Shown piece after piece: positions 9,101 to 16,438 of a stretch of 64,000 nt of DNA. Source of the stretch: Blautia_A ammoniilytica (GTDB taxonomy: Bacteria; Bacillota; Clostridia; Lachnospirales; Lachnospiraceae); assembly GCF_025566965.1 (NCBI RefSeq), contig NZ_JAOQJL010000019.1:1-64000 (forward strand), given 5' to 3'. A program made the position numbers and the translations under genes. The first letter of the stretch is position 1, and every line of letters begins with the position of its first letter. The notes under the pieces are model-generated. The model searched no databases, was not told the origin of the DNA, and saw only the letters and a list, made by a program, of their open reading frames with translations.

Positions 9101-9399
9101 TTACGACGCACCACATATATTTCTCTTTCTCCGCCGTATCTGGCAGAAAATTCAAATTCCACATAAGGCTCAACGGAAGGATCTGCATACTGGCTTTGCA
9201 ATTCTGTGCCGTTTTTCTTATTTACACCGGAACTTGCTTCTCCATAAAGTGCAAAAACAATGGCATCAAAAATCGTGGTTTTCCCGGCGCCTGTGTCTCC
9301 GGTGATCAGAAACAGATTCTGATCAGCCTTTGTAAAATCCAGTATCGTCCTGTCCCTGTAAGAACCAAAGGCCTGCATGGTCAGTTTTATAGGCCGCAT
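6187..9399 (-). CDS. sbcC: Exonuclease SbcCD, subunit C (SMC-like ATPase)
   Basis: This 1070-residue subunit belongs to the MRE11-RAD50-type nuclease complex that opens hairpins and DNA ends. The N-terminus has Walker A GDTGAGKTT near residue 35. Long coiled coils flank a zinc hook, CPVC, near residue 536. The C-terminal lobe carries the signature TLSGGESFMAALSLALG and Walker B MFIDEGFGSLDE near residue 990. Length and order match SbcC. The start lies one base after the sbcD stop with GGAGG upstream, so the two subunits are made together. Confidence 0.97.
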   Translation of the reverse strand: MRPIKLTMQAFGSYRDRTILDFTKADQNLFLITGDTGAGKTTIFDAIVFALYGEASSGVNKKNGTELQSQYADPSVEPYVEFEFSARYGGEREIYVVRRNPRHFRPNKRGQGQIEEKEKVSLFMPDGREYPQKEANARLVEILGLTKSQFMQVAMIAQGEFMELLRAKSDTKKEIFRKLFHTQIFQDIVEELGKRKKEKLSEIGRIRTVCQTETSHLVIPEADPDIEEISLLKKRILESERLSVVDMENLLAKLEGLCSRLRKEKESLEKQVEEKNRIYLKKRDELNLADSLCHQFVQLDEARRVLAECEEDQERMQLLTIQIRQIRDAQELHGTYQRYEDQKKQVENTRTLIKHYQEELPEMKKACEQAAGSEEKAREQQKEVQEIFAKVSQQVEASLEIFRKMAALQKEIKEKEQESRLAGQTLENAQTSLKELETRLGLWKEQGERLSVTDRQRALWQAKQENMLRFQKELSQLWQLAKDTVEQKKQAEKAQMDYQKARNLYDVKNQEYTVKRTAFLDAQAGFLAKEQLRPGQPCPVCGSLEHPSPCQIPLEHQTLTREGLQKLGEELTVLQEDQEKKAGQAGTGKKLLEEKQGYFKKEADRLWLQMKQAEFGQEENIPVPGGWKELLNYLKDFSIRWNADVEKENFRLEQAEKELAGIQKSLKDGEKQKEDLQKTSEDALLLVTKCSNFLAGKQAALQQLEQSKGYSSKEEALQALAQMKEKKTNAEKTWKKTREELDQIKANVEKMEALLTKCEEELPVLEKDTALGKQIFEKKLQEKGLTLQQMKELLLYDNQQLEQFQNQVEAYKERKLDAANRQKQAVEFINGRERPDMERLSEEVKTTLEELEELQDHLTRIKEIHKADRDCLDALSPKMEERARIMEEHRRLEEMYNMLAGKVSGARMDIETYVQRYYLQQILYAANQRFEEMSAGQFQLRLCELERAGEGKNRGLDLMVYSAVTGKVREVRTLSGGESFMAALSLALGMADQIQASSASVDLDMMFIDEGFGSLDEHSRDQAVRVLKDMASGSRLIGIISHVTELKQEMEDQLIVTKDENGSHIRWQIS

Positions 9400-9400
9400 A

Positions 9401-10549
9401 TCAGTGTGCCTCCTTTACGCAGTTGATCACATCTTTCAGAAGCTCTCTTTCCTGCTCATCCATATCCTTCAGAAAAGAACAGCACAGTTCAAAAGGATCT
9501 TTCTGAATCTCTCCATTTACTTCTCTGCTGTAATCTGCTGTACGCAGATTCTCACGTCGTATCTCAAGAAGTCCGGGAAAAGCGCAGCGAAGCCTGTCCT
9601 GCATATCCATAATATCCAGATCTGCCTTATCGTTAAGGATCACTGTTACATAATCCTCACAGCTTTGATTTACCACTTCTTCCAATGTTCCCCGTATCAC
9701 CCGTATCTGATGCAAGGGCTCAAGCGGAAGCACGCTCACACATACATCTCCTTTTGCGCCCATTTCTACCTGCAGGATCCCTTTTCGCTGGCCTGCCTCG
9801 CTGACAGATGTTGGAAAAGGAGTCCCACAGTATCGTATTACCTCACTGCCCACCTTCATTGGCTTATGGATATGGCCAAGGGCCGCATAATCAAACGGCT
9901 CAAGCACACTGCTTTGGACTTCGTCAATATTACCCACTGTACGGATTTCCGAATCCATTCTCGGAATATCTTCTGCCCTGGTGCCGGATGGCAGGTAAAA
10001 CTGATGGCTGACGATCACGTTACGTTCTTCTTCCCTGATACTCTCCCTCTGGATCAACCTACGCACAGTCTCATCATAGGAAAGATTATTGCCATTTTCA
10101 TCACTGCCGGTGATAGCCTTCACAGTGGATGGCTTTACAAAAGGAAGCAGGTAAAAATTCACTTTTCCCCAGGAATCATGAAGGCTTACTTTCTCTATAT
10201 ACTCCCCTTCTCTTTGCGGTGGCTGCCCGATCATGTACAGCTTCTGTCTTGCAAGTACAGACCGGAAGCAGTTCACTCTGGATGCACTGTCATGATTACC
10301 GCTGATCATCATAACTACAGTCTCCGGTGCTGCCTGTGCAAGCCCCTGGATAAAACGGTCAAACACTTCCACTGCCTCCGCAGATGGCACTGCCTTATCG
10401 TAGATATCCCCGGCGATCACAATCGCATCAGGTTTTTCCTTCTGTGCGTATTCTGCAATTTTCCCGAAAATATACTCCTGATCCTGACGCAGATCCCGAT
10501 TCTGCAGCTTCAAACCTATATGCAGATCTGATAAATGAAAAAACTTCAT
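9401..10549 (-). CDS. sbcD: Exonuclease SbcCD, subunit D (MRE11-like nuclease)
   Basis: This 382-residue calcineurin-type phosphoesterase is the nuclease partner of SbcC. The metal-binding motifs are in order: DLHIG at the N-terminus, AGDIYD near residue 48, GNHD near residue 84, and GHIH after residue 190. It is the first gene of the run sbcD, sbcC, DUF3786, transglutaminase-like, azlC, azlD. The promoter must lie in the short region 10550-10616, but no -10/-35 pair there is convincing. Confidence 0.97.
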   Translation of the reverse strand: MKFFHLSDLHIGLKLQNRDLRQDQEYIFGKIAEYAQKEKPDAIVIAGDIYDKAVPSAEAVEVFDRFIQGLAQAAPETVVMMISGNHDSASRVNCFRSVLARQKLYMIGQPPQREGEYIEKVSLHDSWGKVNFYLLPFVKPSTVKAITGSDENGNNLSYDETVRRLIQRESIREEERNVIVSHQFYLPSGTRAEDIPRMDSEIRTVGNIDEVQSSVLEPFDYAALGHIHKPMKVGSEVIRYCGTPFPTSVSEAGQRKGILQVEMGAKGDVCVSVLPLEPLHQIRVIRGTLEEVVNQSCEDYVTVILNDKADLDIMDMQDRLRCAFPGLLEIRRENLRTADYSREVNGEIQKDPFELCCSFLKDMDEQERELLKDVINCVKEAH

Positions 10550-10616
10550 ACACCCTGCCTCTTTCTGCTTTATATGTGCTTTTTATGTATTTTTTATCAT
10601 ACCATAATCCGCACGC

Positions 10617-10661
10617 AAAAAAAAGACAGGGCAGGTACATCTTTTATGCACTCTGCCCTGC
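10617..10661 (-). terminator. Rho-independent terminator of the selenium-transport unit
   Basis: On the minus strand CAGGGCAG (10653-10660) pairs with CTGCCCTG (10627-10634), followed by a run of eight T. It lies between the DUF3343 gene and sbcD and separates the two transcription units. Confidence 0.85.
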
Positions 10662-10761
10662 TTATCACTGTTCACTTTGTTCGCAGTAACCCTTGTTTTT
10701 TATTCACATCACTTGATTTTCTCATAGCTATCATCATCTTATAGCTATCCTTGTTTTTCAT

Positions 10762-11001
10762 TTACATGATCTTTTCATAGCCACCCTTGTTTACACATTT
10801 CACCATCTGCTCCAGTTCTTCCATCCCCCAGCTGCAAGCCTGCCTGGGGTCTCCTTTGAACCACACGCAGGTTCCGCAGGAAGAGCTTAATGTCCTTGGC
10901 ACCGGCATGATCCGGCTTTCAAATCCGGCTTCTTTACACTGCTTGTGGAATGCCATGGCTCCAAAATGGGAATAAAAAGTAGCTATATACGCTTCCTTCA
11001 T
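10762..11001 (-). CDS. DUF3343 (putative Se/S carrier-like) protein
   Basis: This 79-residue protein matches the DUF3343 family, often found with TusA-like and YedE-like genes and thought to handle selenium or sulfur. It begins MKEAYIATFYSHFGAMAFHKQC and has a conserved SSSCGTCVWF segment; its cysteines could carry a persulfide or perselenide. Its start overlaps the stop of the TusA-like gene by four bases (ATGA type). A degenerate copy of its last codons follows downstream. The function is inferred from neighbours only. Confidence 0.85.
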   Translation of the reverse strand: MKEAYIATFYSHFGAMAFHKQCKEAGFESRIMPVPRTLSSSCGTCVWFKGDPRQACSWGMEELEQMVKCVNKGGYEKIM

Positions 11002-11204
11002 TTTTTCAGTGTAAGGATATAATCCTCACTCTCTTCTTTGTAAGATACCTTATATCCCTGATGGGTTGCAAACCGTGTCACATTTTCCTTTGCCGTAGGA
11101 TTATCCACCAGGATCTGGTACATGCTTTCTCCTGCCTCCAGTGCCTTTTTGGTCAGGATCACCGGTTCCGGGCAGGAAAGCCCTCTTGCATCAACAGTTC
11201 TCAT
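10998..11204 (-). CDS. TusA/YedF-like sulfur carrier
   Basis: This 68-residue protein has the TusA/SirA fold signature DARGLSCPEPVILTKKAL, in which the CPxP cysteine carries sulfur or selenium. It lacks the C-terminal DsrE-like domain of full-length YedF, so it is the short form. It starts one base after the yedE stop and overlaps DUF3343. The trio suggests import of a selenium or sulfur compound followed by hand-over to a carrier protein. Confidence 0.9.
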   Translation of the reverse strand: MRTVDARGLSCPEPVILTKKALEAGESMYQILVDNPTAKENVTRFATHQGYKVSYKEESEDYILTLKK

Positions 11205-11205
11205 T

Positions 11206-12288
11206 TCAGGCTGCTCCTTTCTTTCTTATGGAATTACAAGCTGCAATCACCAACAGTACTACAATTCCCACTAATACTGCTGCTTTGCCATTTGCTGTAG
11301 GGCCTTCTGCGGAAGATGCCAGGCCAAAATTATGTGCAATAGCAGCACCTGCTGCCAGCCCGATCACAGCAACTGCAGAATCTGTATTTCCTTCTCCTGC
11401 CAGTACCAGCTGACGCATAGGACACCCGCCAAGAAGGACACAGCCGAAACCTGCCAGTGCCATTCCCAATGCATTCCAAAGTCCGTCGGTATGTGCAATG
11501 GGCTGTCCTGCAAATCCAGGATTCCAGAATCCCAGGATTGCATTTCCAATAAATGCAGCTACAAGAATAGCCAGGAATCCACTAAGAAGCTTCCATTCTC
11601 CAAACAGCACTACATCACGGATACCGCCTACCATACAAAGTCTTGTTCTCTGTGCCAGTGCACCTACCACCAGTCCGGCCACAAGAGAGATCCCGATTGC
11701 AGCGTGCTTTGCCCCAGGGCCTCCATCCGTTTCTGTAAAATGGATAAATGCAGGTGCAGCTACCAGAAGTGCAAGGATCACCAGCTGCAGCACCGTAAAA
11801 ATCGTTCCTTCTGTTTTCTGCATGGAATAAGAACGCTTCAGAGTATATCCTTTTTTCAGGAAAACAACACCCAGAAGGATTCCGCCTACAAATCCAAGGA
11901 TTCCAAATAAAGCATTGAAATCTCCGCCTGCCAGACGCAGGATCATACGGAAAGGACATCCAAGGAACATCAGGCATCCGATCATAACAAACATAGCAAT
12001 GACAAATCTTGTCACTGGTGCAGAGCCGCCTCTTGGCTTAAATTCCTTTGTAACCAAAGCCAGGATAAATGCCCCCAGTACAAGCCCTACGATCTCTGGA
12101 CGTATGTACTGTACTGCTGCTGCTGAATGGAATCCCAGTGCTCCTGTGGTATCTCTGATAAAGCAGGCAATACAGAAACCCATGTTTGCAGGATTACCAA
12201 AGAAAACCAGCCCTACAGCAATGGCTCCGATAATAAGTCCTGCCGCAATGATCAGGATAGTTTCTTTTTTCGTGGTTGAATCATTCAT
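11206..12288 (-). CDS. yedE: YedE-type (YeeE/YedE family) putative selenium transporter
   Basis: This 360-residue integral membrane protein has two YeeE/YedE repeats. Each half carries a GCPMR or GCPFR motif (about residues 110 and 295) of the kind that lines the thiosulfate channel of YeeE. FCIACFIRDT near the N-terminus and RLCMVGGIRD in the middle repeat a second cysteine element. YeeE homologues carry thiosulfate; members next to TusA-like and DUF3343 genes are linked to selenium. The ATG is preceded by GGGAGG. First gene of the minus-strand unit. Confidence 0.88.
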   Translation of the reverse strand: MNDSTTKKETILIIAAGLIIGAIAVGLVFFGNPANMGFCIACFIRDTTGALGFHSAAAVQYIRPEIVGLVLGAFILALVTKEFKPRGGSAPVTRFVIAMFVMIGCLMFLGCPFRMILRLAGGDFNALFGILGFVGGILLGVVFLKKGYTLKRSYSMQKTEGTIFTVLQLVILALLVAAPAFIHFTETDGGPGAKHAAIGISLVAGLVVGALAQRTRLCMVGGIRDVVLFGEWKLLSGFLAILVAAFIGNAILGFWNPGFAGQPIAHTDGLWNALGMALAGFGCVLLGGCPMRQLVLAGEGNTDSAVAVIGLAAGAAIAHNFGLASSAEGPTANGKAAVLVGIVVLLVIAACNSIRKKGAA

Positions 12289-12321
12289 ACTACTCTTTCC
12301 TCCCTACCTGAATATACAGAA

Positions 12322-12351
12322 ATTTTATCATTAAGCCTATTTTTATTCCAA
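12322..12351 (-). promoter_or_regulatory. Possible promoter of the yedE unit
   Basis: Minus-strand TTGGAA (12346-12351) is followed after 18 bases by TAAAAT (12322-12327), placing a start point about 25 bases before the yedE ATG. The spacing is long, so confidence is moderate. Confidence 0.45.
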
Positions 12352-12401
12352 TTAATTATTAAAGTGTTTTTTGCCGATTTATAGATTTTATCAATATATT
12401 G

Positions 12402-12410
12402 TGGTACACT
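12402..12410 (+). promoter_or_regulatory. Extended -10 promoter of the aminotransferase-LysR unit
   Basis: TGG-TACACT forms an extended -10 (TACACT at 12405-12410). The -35 region at the right distance is poor (TAGATT), a pattern typical of promoters that need an activator; the LysR regulator of the same unit is a natural candidate. Confidence 0.5.
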
Positions 12411-12425
12411 AATTACAAGAATGAT

Positions 12426-12504
12426 TCAGCAGGTAACTGTTACATCACTAAACAGTTATGTATCAACACCATATCTGCTAAGTATGTTTCCTATAACCTG
12501 CTGA
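12426..12504 (+). promoter_or_regulatory. Structured 5' leader of the aminotransferase-LysR unit
   Basis: Between the -10 element and the aminotransferase ATG lie nested perfect repeats: TCAGCAGGT (12426-12434) with ACCTGCTGA (12496-12504) as an outer stem, and TAACTGTT (12434-12441) with AACAGTTA (12451-12458) as an inner hairpin. This may be an RNA structure or LysR binding sites. It matches no riboswitch class that I know. Confidence 0.5.
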
Positions 12505-12541
12505 GTAGTTGGTAAAATTAACAGAAAGTCAGGTTTCTATC

Positions 12542-13708
12542 ATGACAGACAGAATTTATTTCGATCAGGCAAGTACCTCTTTTCCCAAAGCCCCTGGAGT
12601 TGCCAAGGCAATGTATGCCTATCTTACTAGCCTGGGAACGAATGTGAACAGAGGCTGCTATGAAGATGCTTATGCAGCAGAAGAAACAGTTTTTAATACC
12701 AGAAAGCTTCTGGCACAGCTTTTTCACTTTCCACTGACAAAAAATGTGATCTTAACAGGCAATATCACCCAAAGCCTGAACATGCTTTTAAAGGGACTGC
12801 TGCGGCCAGGTGATCATGTACTTGTATCTTCCATGGAGCATAATGCAGTGATGCGTCCACTTGTCCAGCTTTCCAGAGATGGCATTTCCTTTGACCGGAT
12901 CCCCTGCCGCAGGGATGGCACCATGATCCTTGAACAGGCAGAAGCTATGATCAGGCCTTCCACAAAAGCTATCATTACTTTACATGCTTCTAATGTATGT
13001 GGCACCCACATGCCTCTGGCAGAGCTTGGTGATATCTGCCACAGGCATCATCTATTCTTCCTGGCAGATACTGCCCAGACAGCAGGTATCTTTCCACTGG
13101 ATATGGAGCAATTACACATAGACGGTCTTGCTTTTACAGGACATAAAGGTCTTCGCGGTCCACAGGGTACCGGTGGTTTTCTTATATCCGGACAGTTGGC
13201 AGATCAGATGGAGCCTTTAATTTCCGGAGGCACAGGCAGTGTTTCCCATACAGAAGAGGTTCCTTCTTTTCTGCCGGATCGGTTCGAGCCTGGAACTCCT
13301 AATCTTCCCGGTATTTTCGGCCTGCACGCAGCACTTAAGGAGCTGACTCCTCTATCCATGGAGCAGATCCGTACAAAGGAGCTTTCTCTTACCGGATATT
13401 TTCTTGAAAAGCTTATGGAACTGGATCCTTCTGAAAAGCATATCCGTATCATTGGAAGAAAGGATCTGTCCATGCGAAGTGCTGTAGTTTCCATCCAGAC
13501 TTTGGATGAAGATATGGCTTCTGTGGCATGGCATCTTGATCATGACTATCATATCATGACAAGAGTGGGGCTTCACTGTGCACCAAACGCCCACAAAACA
13601 CTGGGCACATACCCGGCCGGCACCATCCGCTTTTCCTTTGGTCCCCAAAACACTAATAATGAAATTGACTTCTGCATAAGGGCGCTGAAAGAGATCCTTG
13701 ATCTTTAA
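12542..13708 (+). CDS. Class V aminotransferase, cysteine desulfurase / selenocysteine lyase-like
   Basis: This 388-residue PLP enzyme has the cysteine desulfurase fold. It begins MTDRIYFDQASTSFPKAP; the PLP lysine is in AFTGHKGLRGPQGTGG near residue 205 and a catalytic cysteine candidate is in RVGLHCAPNAHKTLG near residue 347. Such enzymes release sulfur or selenium from cysteine or selenocysteine. The position opposite a YedE/TusA/DUF3343 unit and before a LysR gene matches known selenium-associated neighbourhoods. The start was chosen at the ATG that gives the family N-terminus. No selD, selA or selB lies in the window, so the final use of the selenium is unknown. Confidence 0.85.
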   Translation: MTDRIYFDQASTSFPKAPGVAKAMYAYLTSLGTNVNRGCYEDAYAAEETVFNTRKLLAQLFHFPLTKNVILTGNITQSLNMLLKGLLRPGDHVLVSSMEHNAVMRPLVQLSRDGISFDRIPCRRDGTMILEQAEAMIRPSTKAIITLHASNVCGTHMPLAELGDICHRHHLFFLADTAQTAGIFPLDMEQLHIDGLAFTGHKGLRGPQGTGGFLISGQLADQMEPLISGGTGSVSHTEEVPSFLPDRFEPGTPNLPGIFGLHAALKELTPLSMEQIRTKELSLTGYFLEKLMELDPSEKHIRIIGRKDLSMRSAVVSIQTLDEDMASVAWHLDHDYHIMTRVGLHCAPNAHKTLGTYPAGTIRFSFGPQNTNNEIDFCIRALKEILDL

Positions 13709-13729
13709 GGCTTCCCGGAAAGGACACCT

Positions 13730-14635
13730 ATGGAATTCAAACAACTGGAAGCCTTTGTGGCAGTAGTGGAATATAATAGCTTTTCGGAGGCTGCCAAACA
13801 TCTTTATCTTACCCAGCCAACCATTAGTTCTCACATCCGTTCCCTGGAACAGGAGCTGAACTCCAAGCTGATCCTTCGGACTACCAAAAAGCTTACGGTT
13901 ACAGCACGGGGGCAGCAGCTTTATGACTGTGCGGTAAATATACTGAATATGCGCAACACTTTGGTGGATGAATTTACTGGCAATGATAAAAAGATCATAG
14001 ACCTTGGTGTTTCCACTATCCCCTCCTCCTACCTTCTGCCGGAGCTTCTGGGTGCTTTCAGCAGCCAGTCCCCTAACGTCTACTTTCATGCCTGTCAATC
14101 CCACAGCCAGGGAGTGATCATGCGGGTACTGGATGGCAGTATAGACCTGGGCCTTGTAGGCAGTAAAAGTGAGGACAAGGATTGTCAGTTTATTCCTTTT
14201 TGTTATGACAAACTGGTACTGGCCACCCCTGTAACCCCCTATTTTCTTAAAATGCAGGAGCAAGGTGCACAGCTTGCCGATTTTCTGGACCAGCCCTTTA
14301 TCATGCGGGAAAAAGGTTCCGGAACAAAAAAAGAGCTGGACCGTTACCTGGAGAGCCAGGGAATCAGCCAGTCTTCTCTGAATATTGTGGCACGGATGAA
14401 TGATCTGGAAGCTGTGCGAAGATCCATTGTGCAGGGCATCGGGATTTCTGTTCTTTCCTACCGCTCTGCCAGGGATCTGGCAGATTCCAGACAGCTGCTG
14501 CTTTTTCCTTTGGATAAAGTATCATCTGTGCGTACCTTTTATATTGTATATAATAAAAACCGGATACTGAAAAGCCATGTAAAGCAGTTTATCCACTTTA
14601 CAGAGGGCTTCTACCAGAATCCGGAAACACCTTAA
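13730..14635 (+). CDS. LysR-family regulator, selenium-locus type
   Basis: This 301-residue regulator has an N-terminal winged helix-turn-helix (MEFKQLEAFVAVVEYNSFSEAA at 1-22, LTQPTISSHIRSLE at about 28-41) and a periplasmic-binding-like effector domain (LPELLGAF, DLGLVG, MREKGSGTKKELD). It starts 21 bases after the aminotransferase stop, in the same unit. By position it probably controls the divergent yedE unit and its own operon. The effector is unknown. Confidence 0.9.
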   Translation: MEFKQLEAFVAVVEYNSFSEAAKHLYLTQPTISSHIRSLEQELNSKLILRTTKKLTVTARGQQLYDCAVNILNMRNTLVDEFTGNDKKIIDLGVSTIPSSYLLPELLGAFSSQSPNVYFHACQSHSQGVIMRVLDGSIDLGLVGSKSEDKDCQFIPFCYDKLVLATPVTPYFLKMQEQGAQLADFLDQPFIMREKGSGTKKELDRYLESQGISQSSLNIVARMNDLEAVRRSIVQGIGISVLSYRSARDLADSRQLLLFPLDKVSSVRTFYIVYNKNRILKSHVKQFIHFTEGFYQNPETP

Positions 14636-14647
14636 AAATCACAAATT

Positions 14648-14822
14648 CAAGAATGCCTCGGCATTCTTGCTGCGAGGTGCGCGTCATGCAATTGCATGGC
14701 ATACTTCTCCTGCGCACCTCTGCAATCCTGCCGGAGGCTATATCAGCTGGGGGATTGACTCCCACCACTGATACCAGCTTGTTTCTCACCACCTATAGAG
14801 GTGGGAGTCATCTCCCAGCTGA
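14648..14822. repeat. Multi-hairpin intergenic element (IS200/IS605-derived MITE or structured RNA?)
   Basis: Three stems lie in a row in a 223-base gap between convergent genes: CAAGAATGC/GCATTCTTG (14648-14669, tetraloop), GAGGTGCGC/GCGCACCTC (14674-14682 with 14712-14720) and a long imperfect stem (14743-14766 with 14800-14822, arms TCAGCTGGG and CCCAGCTGA at the base). Inside the last loop CCACCT/AGGTGG can pair alternatively. There is no reading frame. It may end transcription, but it is much more complex than a terminator. Confidence 0.55.
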
Positions 14823-14858
14823 TGTATTTTGACTGGTAACTGAACTACTGCATATTTT

Positions 14859-15617
14859 TTATAATACAGATTCGATCAATGTCCTGGTGTAATCGGTTTT
14901 AGGATGATCGATCACCTGCTCTGTTGTCCCATATTCCACCATCTTTCCGCCGTTCAGGACCATAACATGATCGCAAAATGCCTGCACCAGTGCAAGATCA
15001 TGGCTGATAAAAAGAACTGTCAGGTTCTCATTGTGTTTTAGTTCTATCAGCAGTTCCAGTATCTGCTTCTGCACAGTCACATCCAAGGCACTGGTAGCTT
15101 CATCGCAAATCAGGATGGACGGCTTTACAGCCAGTGCTCTGGCAATGGCTGCCCTCTGGCACTGACCTCCACTGACCTGATGGGGATATCGCTGTGAGAA
15201 TTCCTTATCAAGCCCGCATTTTTCCAAAAGCTGCTCCACTCTCTCTTTTGTTTCTTTGCGATTCATCCCCATATTACGCAGACTTTCTCCAATCCCGTCT
15301 CCCAAGGTATGTCTTGGGTCAAAGGATTCTGCAGGATTTTGAAATACCATCTGAATATCCTGATATATGTTACGCAATGCCTTTCCTTTAGCCTTTGTAA
15401 TTTCCTGATTGCGTAAAAATATCTGTCCCCGTGCCACATCCTCCAGACAGGTGATCATTTTTGCAATGGTGCTTTTTCCTGAGCCTGATTCACCAACAAT
15501 TCCCAGACATTCTCCTTGTTTCAGATTGAAACTCACATCATCCACTGCAGTGAATCGCTTATTGCCAGATATGAAGCTTTTACTTAAATGTTCAGCCTTT
15601 AAAACAGTTTCTGCCAT
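14859..15617 (-). CDS. Nickel/peptide-type ABC transporter ATPase (NikE/DppF-like)
   Basis: This 252-residue ATPase has Walker A GESGSGKST near residue 40, signature VSGGQCQRAAIARAL near 150 and Walker B ILICDEATSALD near 172. It is short and lacks the cysteine-bearing C-terminal oligopeptide domain seen in the window's OppD and OppF, which fits nickel or opine-metal importers better than peptide importers. It is the last gene of a seven-gene operon and starts one base after its partner ATPase ends. Confidence 0.9.
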   Translation of the reverse strand: MAETVLKAEHLSKSFISGNKRFTAVDDVSFNLKQGECLGIVGESGSGKSTIAKMITCLEDVARGQIFLRNQEITKAKGKALRNIYQDIQMVFQNPAESFDPRHTLGDGIGESLRNMGMNRKETKERVEQLLEKCGLDKEFSQRYPHQVSGGQCQRAAIARALAVKPSILICDEATSALDVTVQKQILELLIELKHNENLTVLFISHDLALVQAFCDHVMVLNGGKMVEYGTTEQVIDHPKTDYTRTLIESVL

Positions 15618-15618
15618 T

Positions 15619-16419
15619 TCACCCTGCCTCCGGAATCTTTCTGTGATTCAAATGAAGCACAGAGTCCATAAGTTCCCTGGTGTAGCTATCCTTAGAATGC
15701 TCAAGGACCTTTTTTGTTTCTCCATAATCTCTGACCTGTCCATCTTTCAGCACCAGCACCTTATCTGCCATTTTTCTTACTACACCTATGTTATGTGTGA
15801 CTATAATCATAGACGTATGGTACTCCTTGCGCAGCAACAGCAATTCTTCAACAACCTGCTTTTGTACTGTCACATCAAGTGCACTGGTAGGCTCATCCGC
15901 AAGGAGCACCTTTGGCTGCATGATCATAGCGATACAGATTCCAACACGCTGGTTCATTCCGCCAGACAGCTGGAATGGATAGCTTTCCAGCACACGTTCA
16001 CTGTCATGCAAGCCGATTTTTTCCATAATCTCCTTGGCTCGGCATCGAATCTCTTTTTTGCTGGCTTTCTCATGTTCTGTCACTGCTTCATACACCTGTG
16101 CTCCAACCTTGCGCACAGGACATAATGCAGATTTGCAGTCCTGAAATACCATACCGATTTCTTTTCCCCGATATCTGCACAGCTGTTTTTCATTCATTTC
16201 AGTAAGATCGTGATCCTTATACCAGATATTTCCTTTTGTTACTATTCCTTCCTGTCCCAGAATTCCTGTAATTGCCTTTATGACTGTACTTTTGCCACTT
16301 CCTGATTCTCCAACAATCCCAAGAATCTCTCCTGGTTTCAGGTCAAAGCTGATATCCTGTATCACTTCTTCACCTTCATATGAAACTGTTACATGTTCTA
16401 TACGAAGCAATGAATCCAT
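15619..16419 (-). CDS. Nickel/peptide-type ABC transporter ATPase (NikD/DppD-like)
   Basis: This 266-residue ATPase is the partner of the next gene. Walker A is GESGSGKST near residue 37, the signature LSGGMNQRVGICIAM near 150 and Walker B VLLADEPTSALD near 170. A conserved FQDCKSALCPVRKVGAQV segment replaces the usual FQxPxxSLNP. Like its partner it lacks the C-terminal oligopeptide extension. The two ATPases would form a heterodimer under the permease pair encoded upstream. Confidence 0.9.
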   Translation of the reverse strand: MDSLLRIEHVTVSYEGEEVIQDISFDLKPGEILGIVGESGSGKSTVIKAITGILGQEGIVTKGNIWYKDHDLTEMNEKQLCRYRGKEIGMVFQDCKSALCPVRKVGAQVYEAVTEHEKASKKEIRCRAKEIMEKIGLHDSERVLESYPFQLSGGMNQRVGICIAMIMQPKVLLADEPTSALDVTVQKQVVEELLLLRKEYHTSMIIVTHNIGVVRKMADKVLVLKDGQVRDYGETKKVLEHSKDSYTRELMDSVLHLNHRKIPEAG

Positions 16420-16438
16420 TCAAATTCCCTCTTAACAC

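Noticed and set aside
9377..10531. Long plus-strand open frame opposite sbcD
   Set aside because: SbcD is certain on the minus strand; the antisense frame is a codon-bias shadow without motifs.
13352..14263. Minus-strand open frame across the aminotransferase/LysR junction
   Set aside because: Both plus-strand genes are well supported with motifs; the antisense frame spans their junction and has no recognisable domain.
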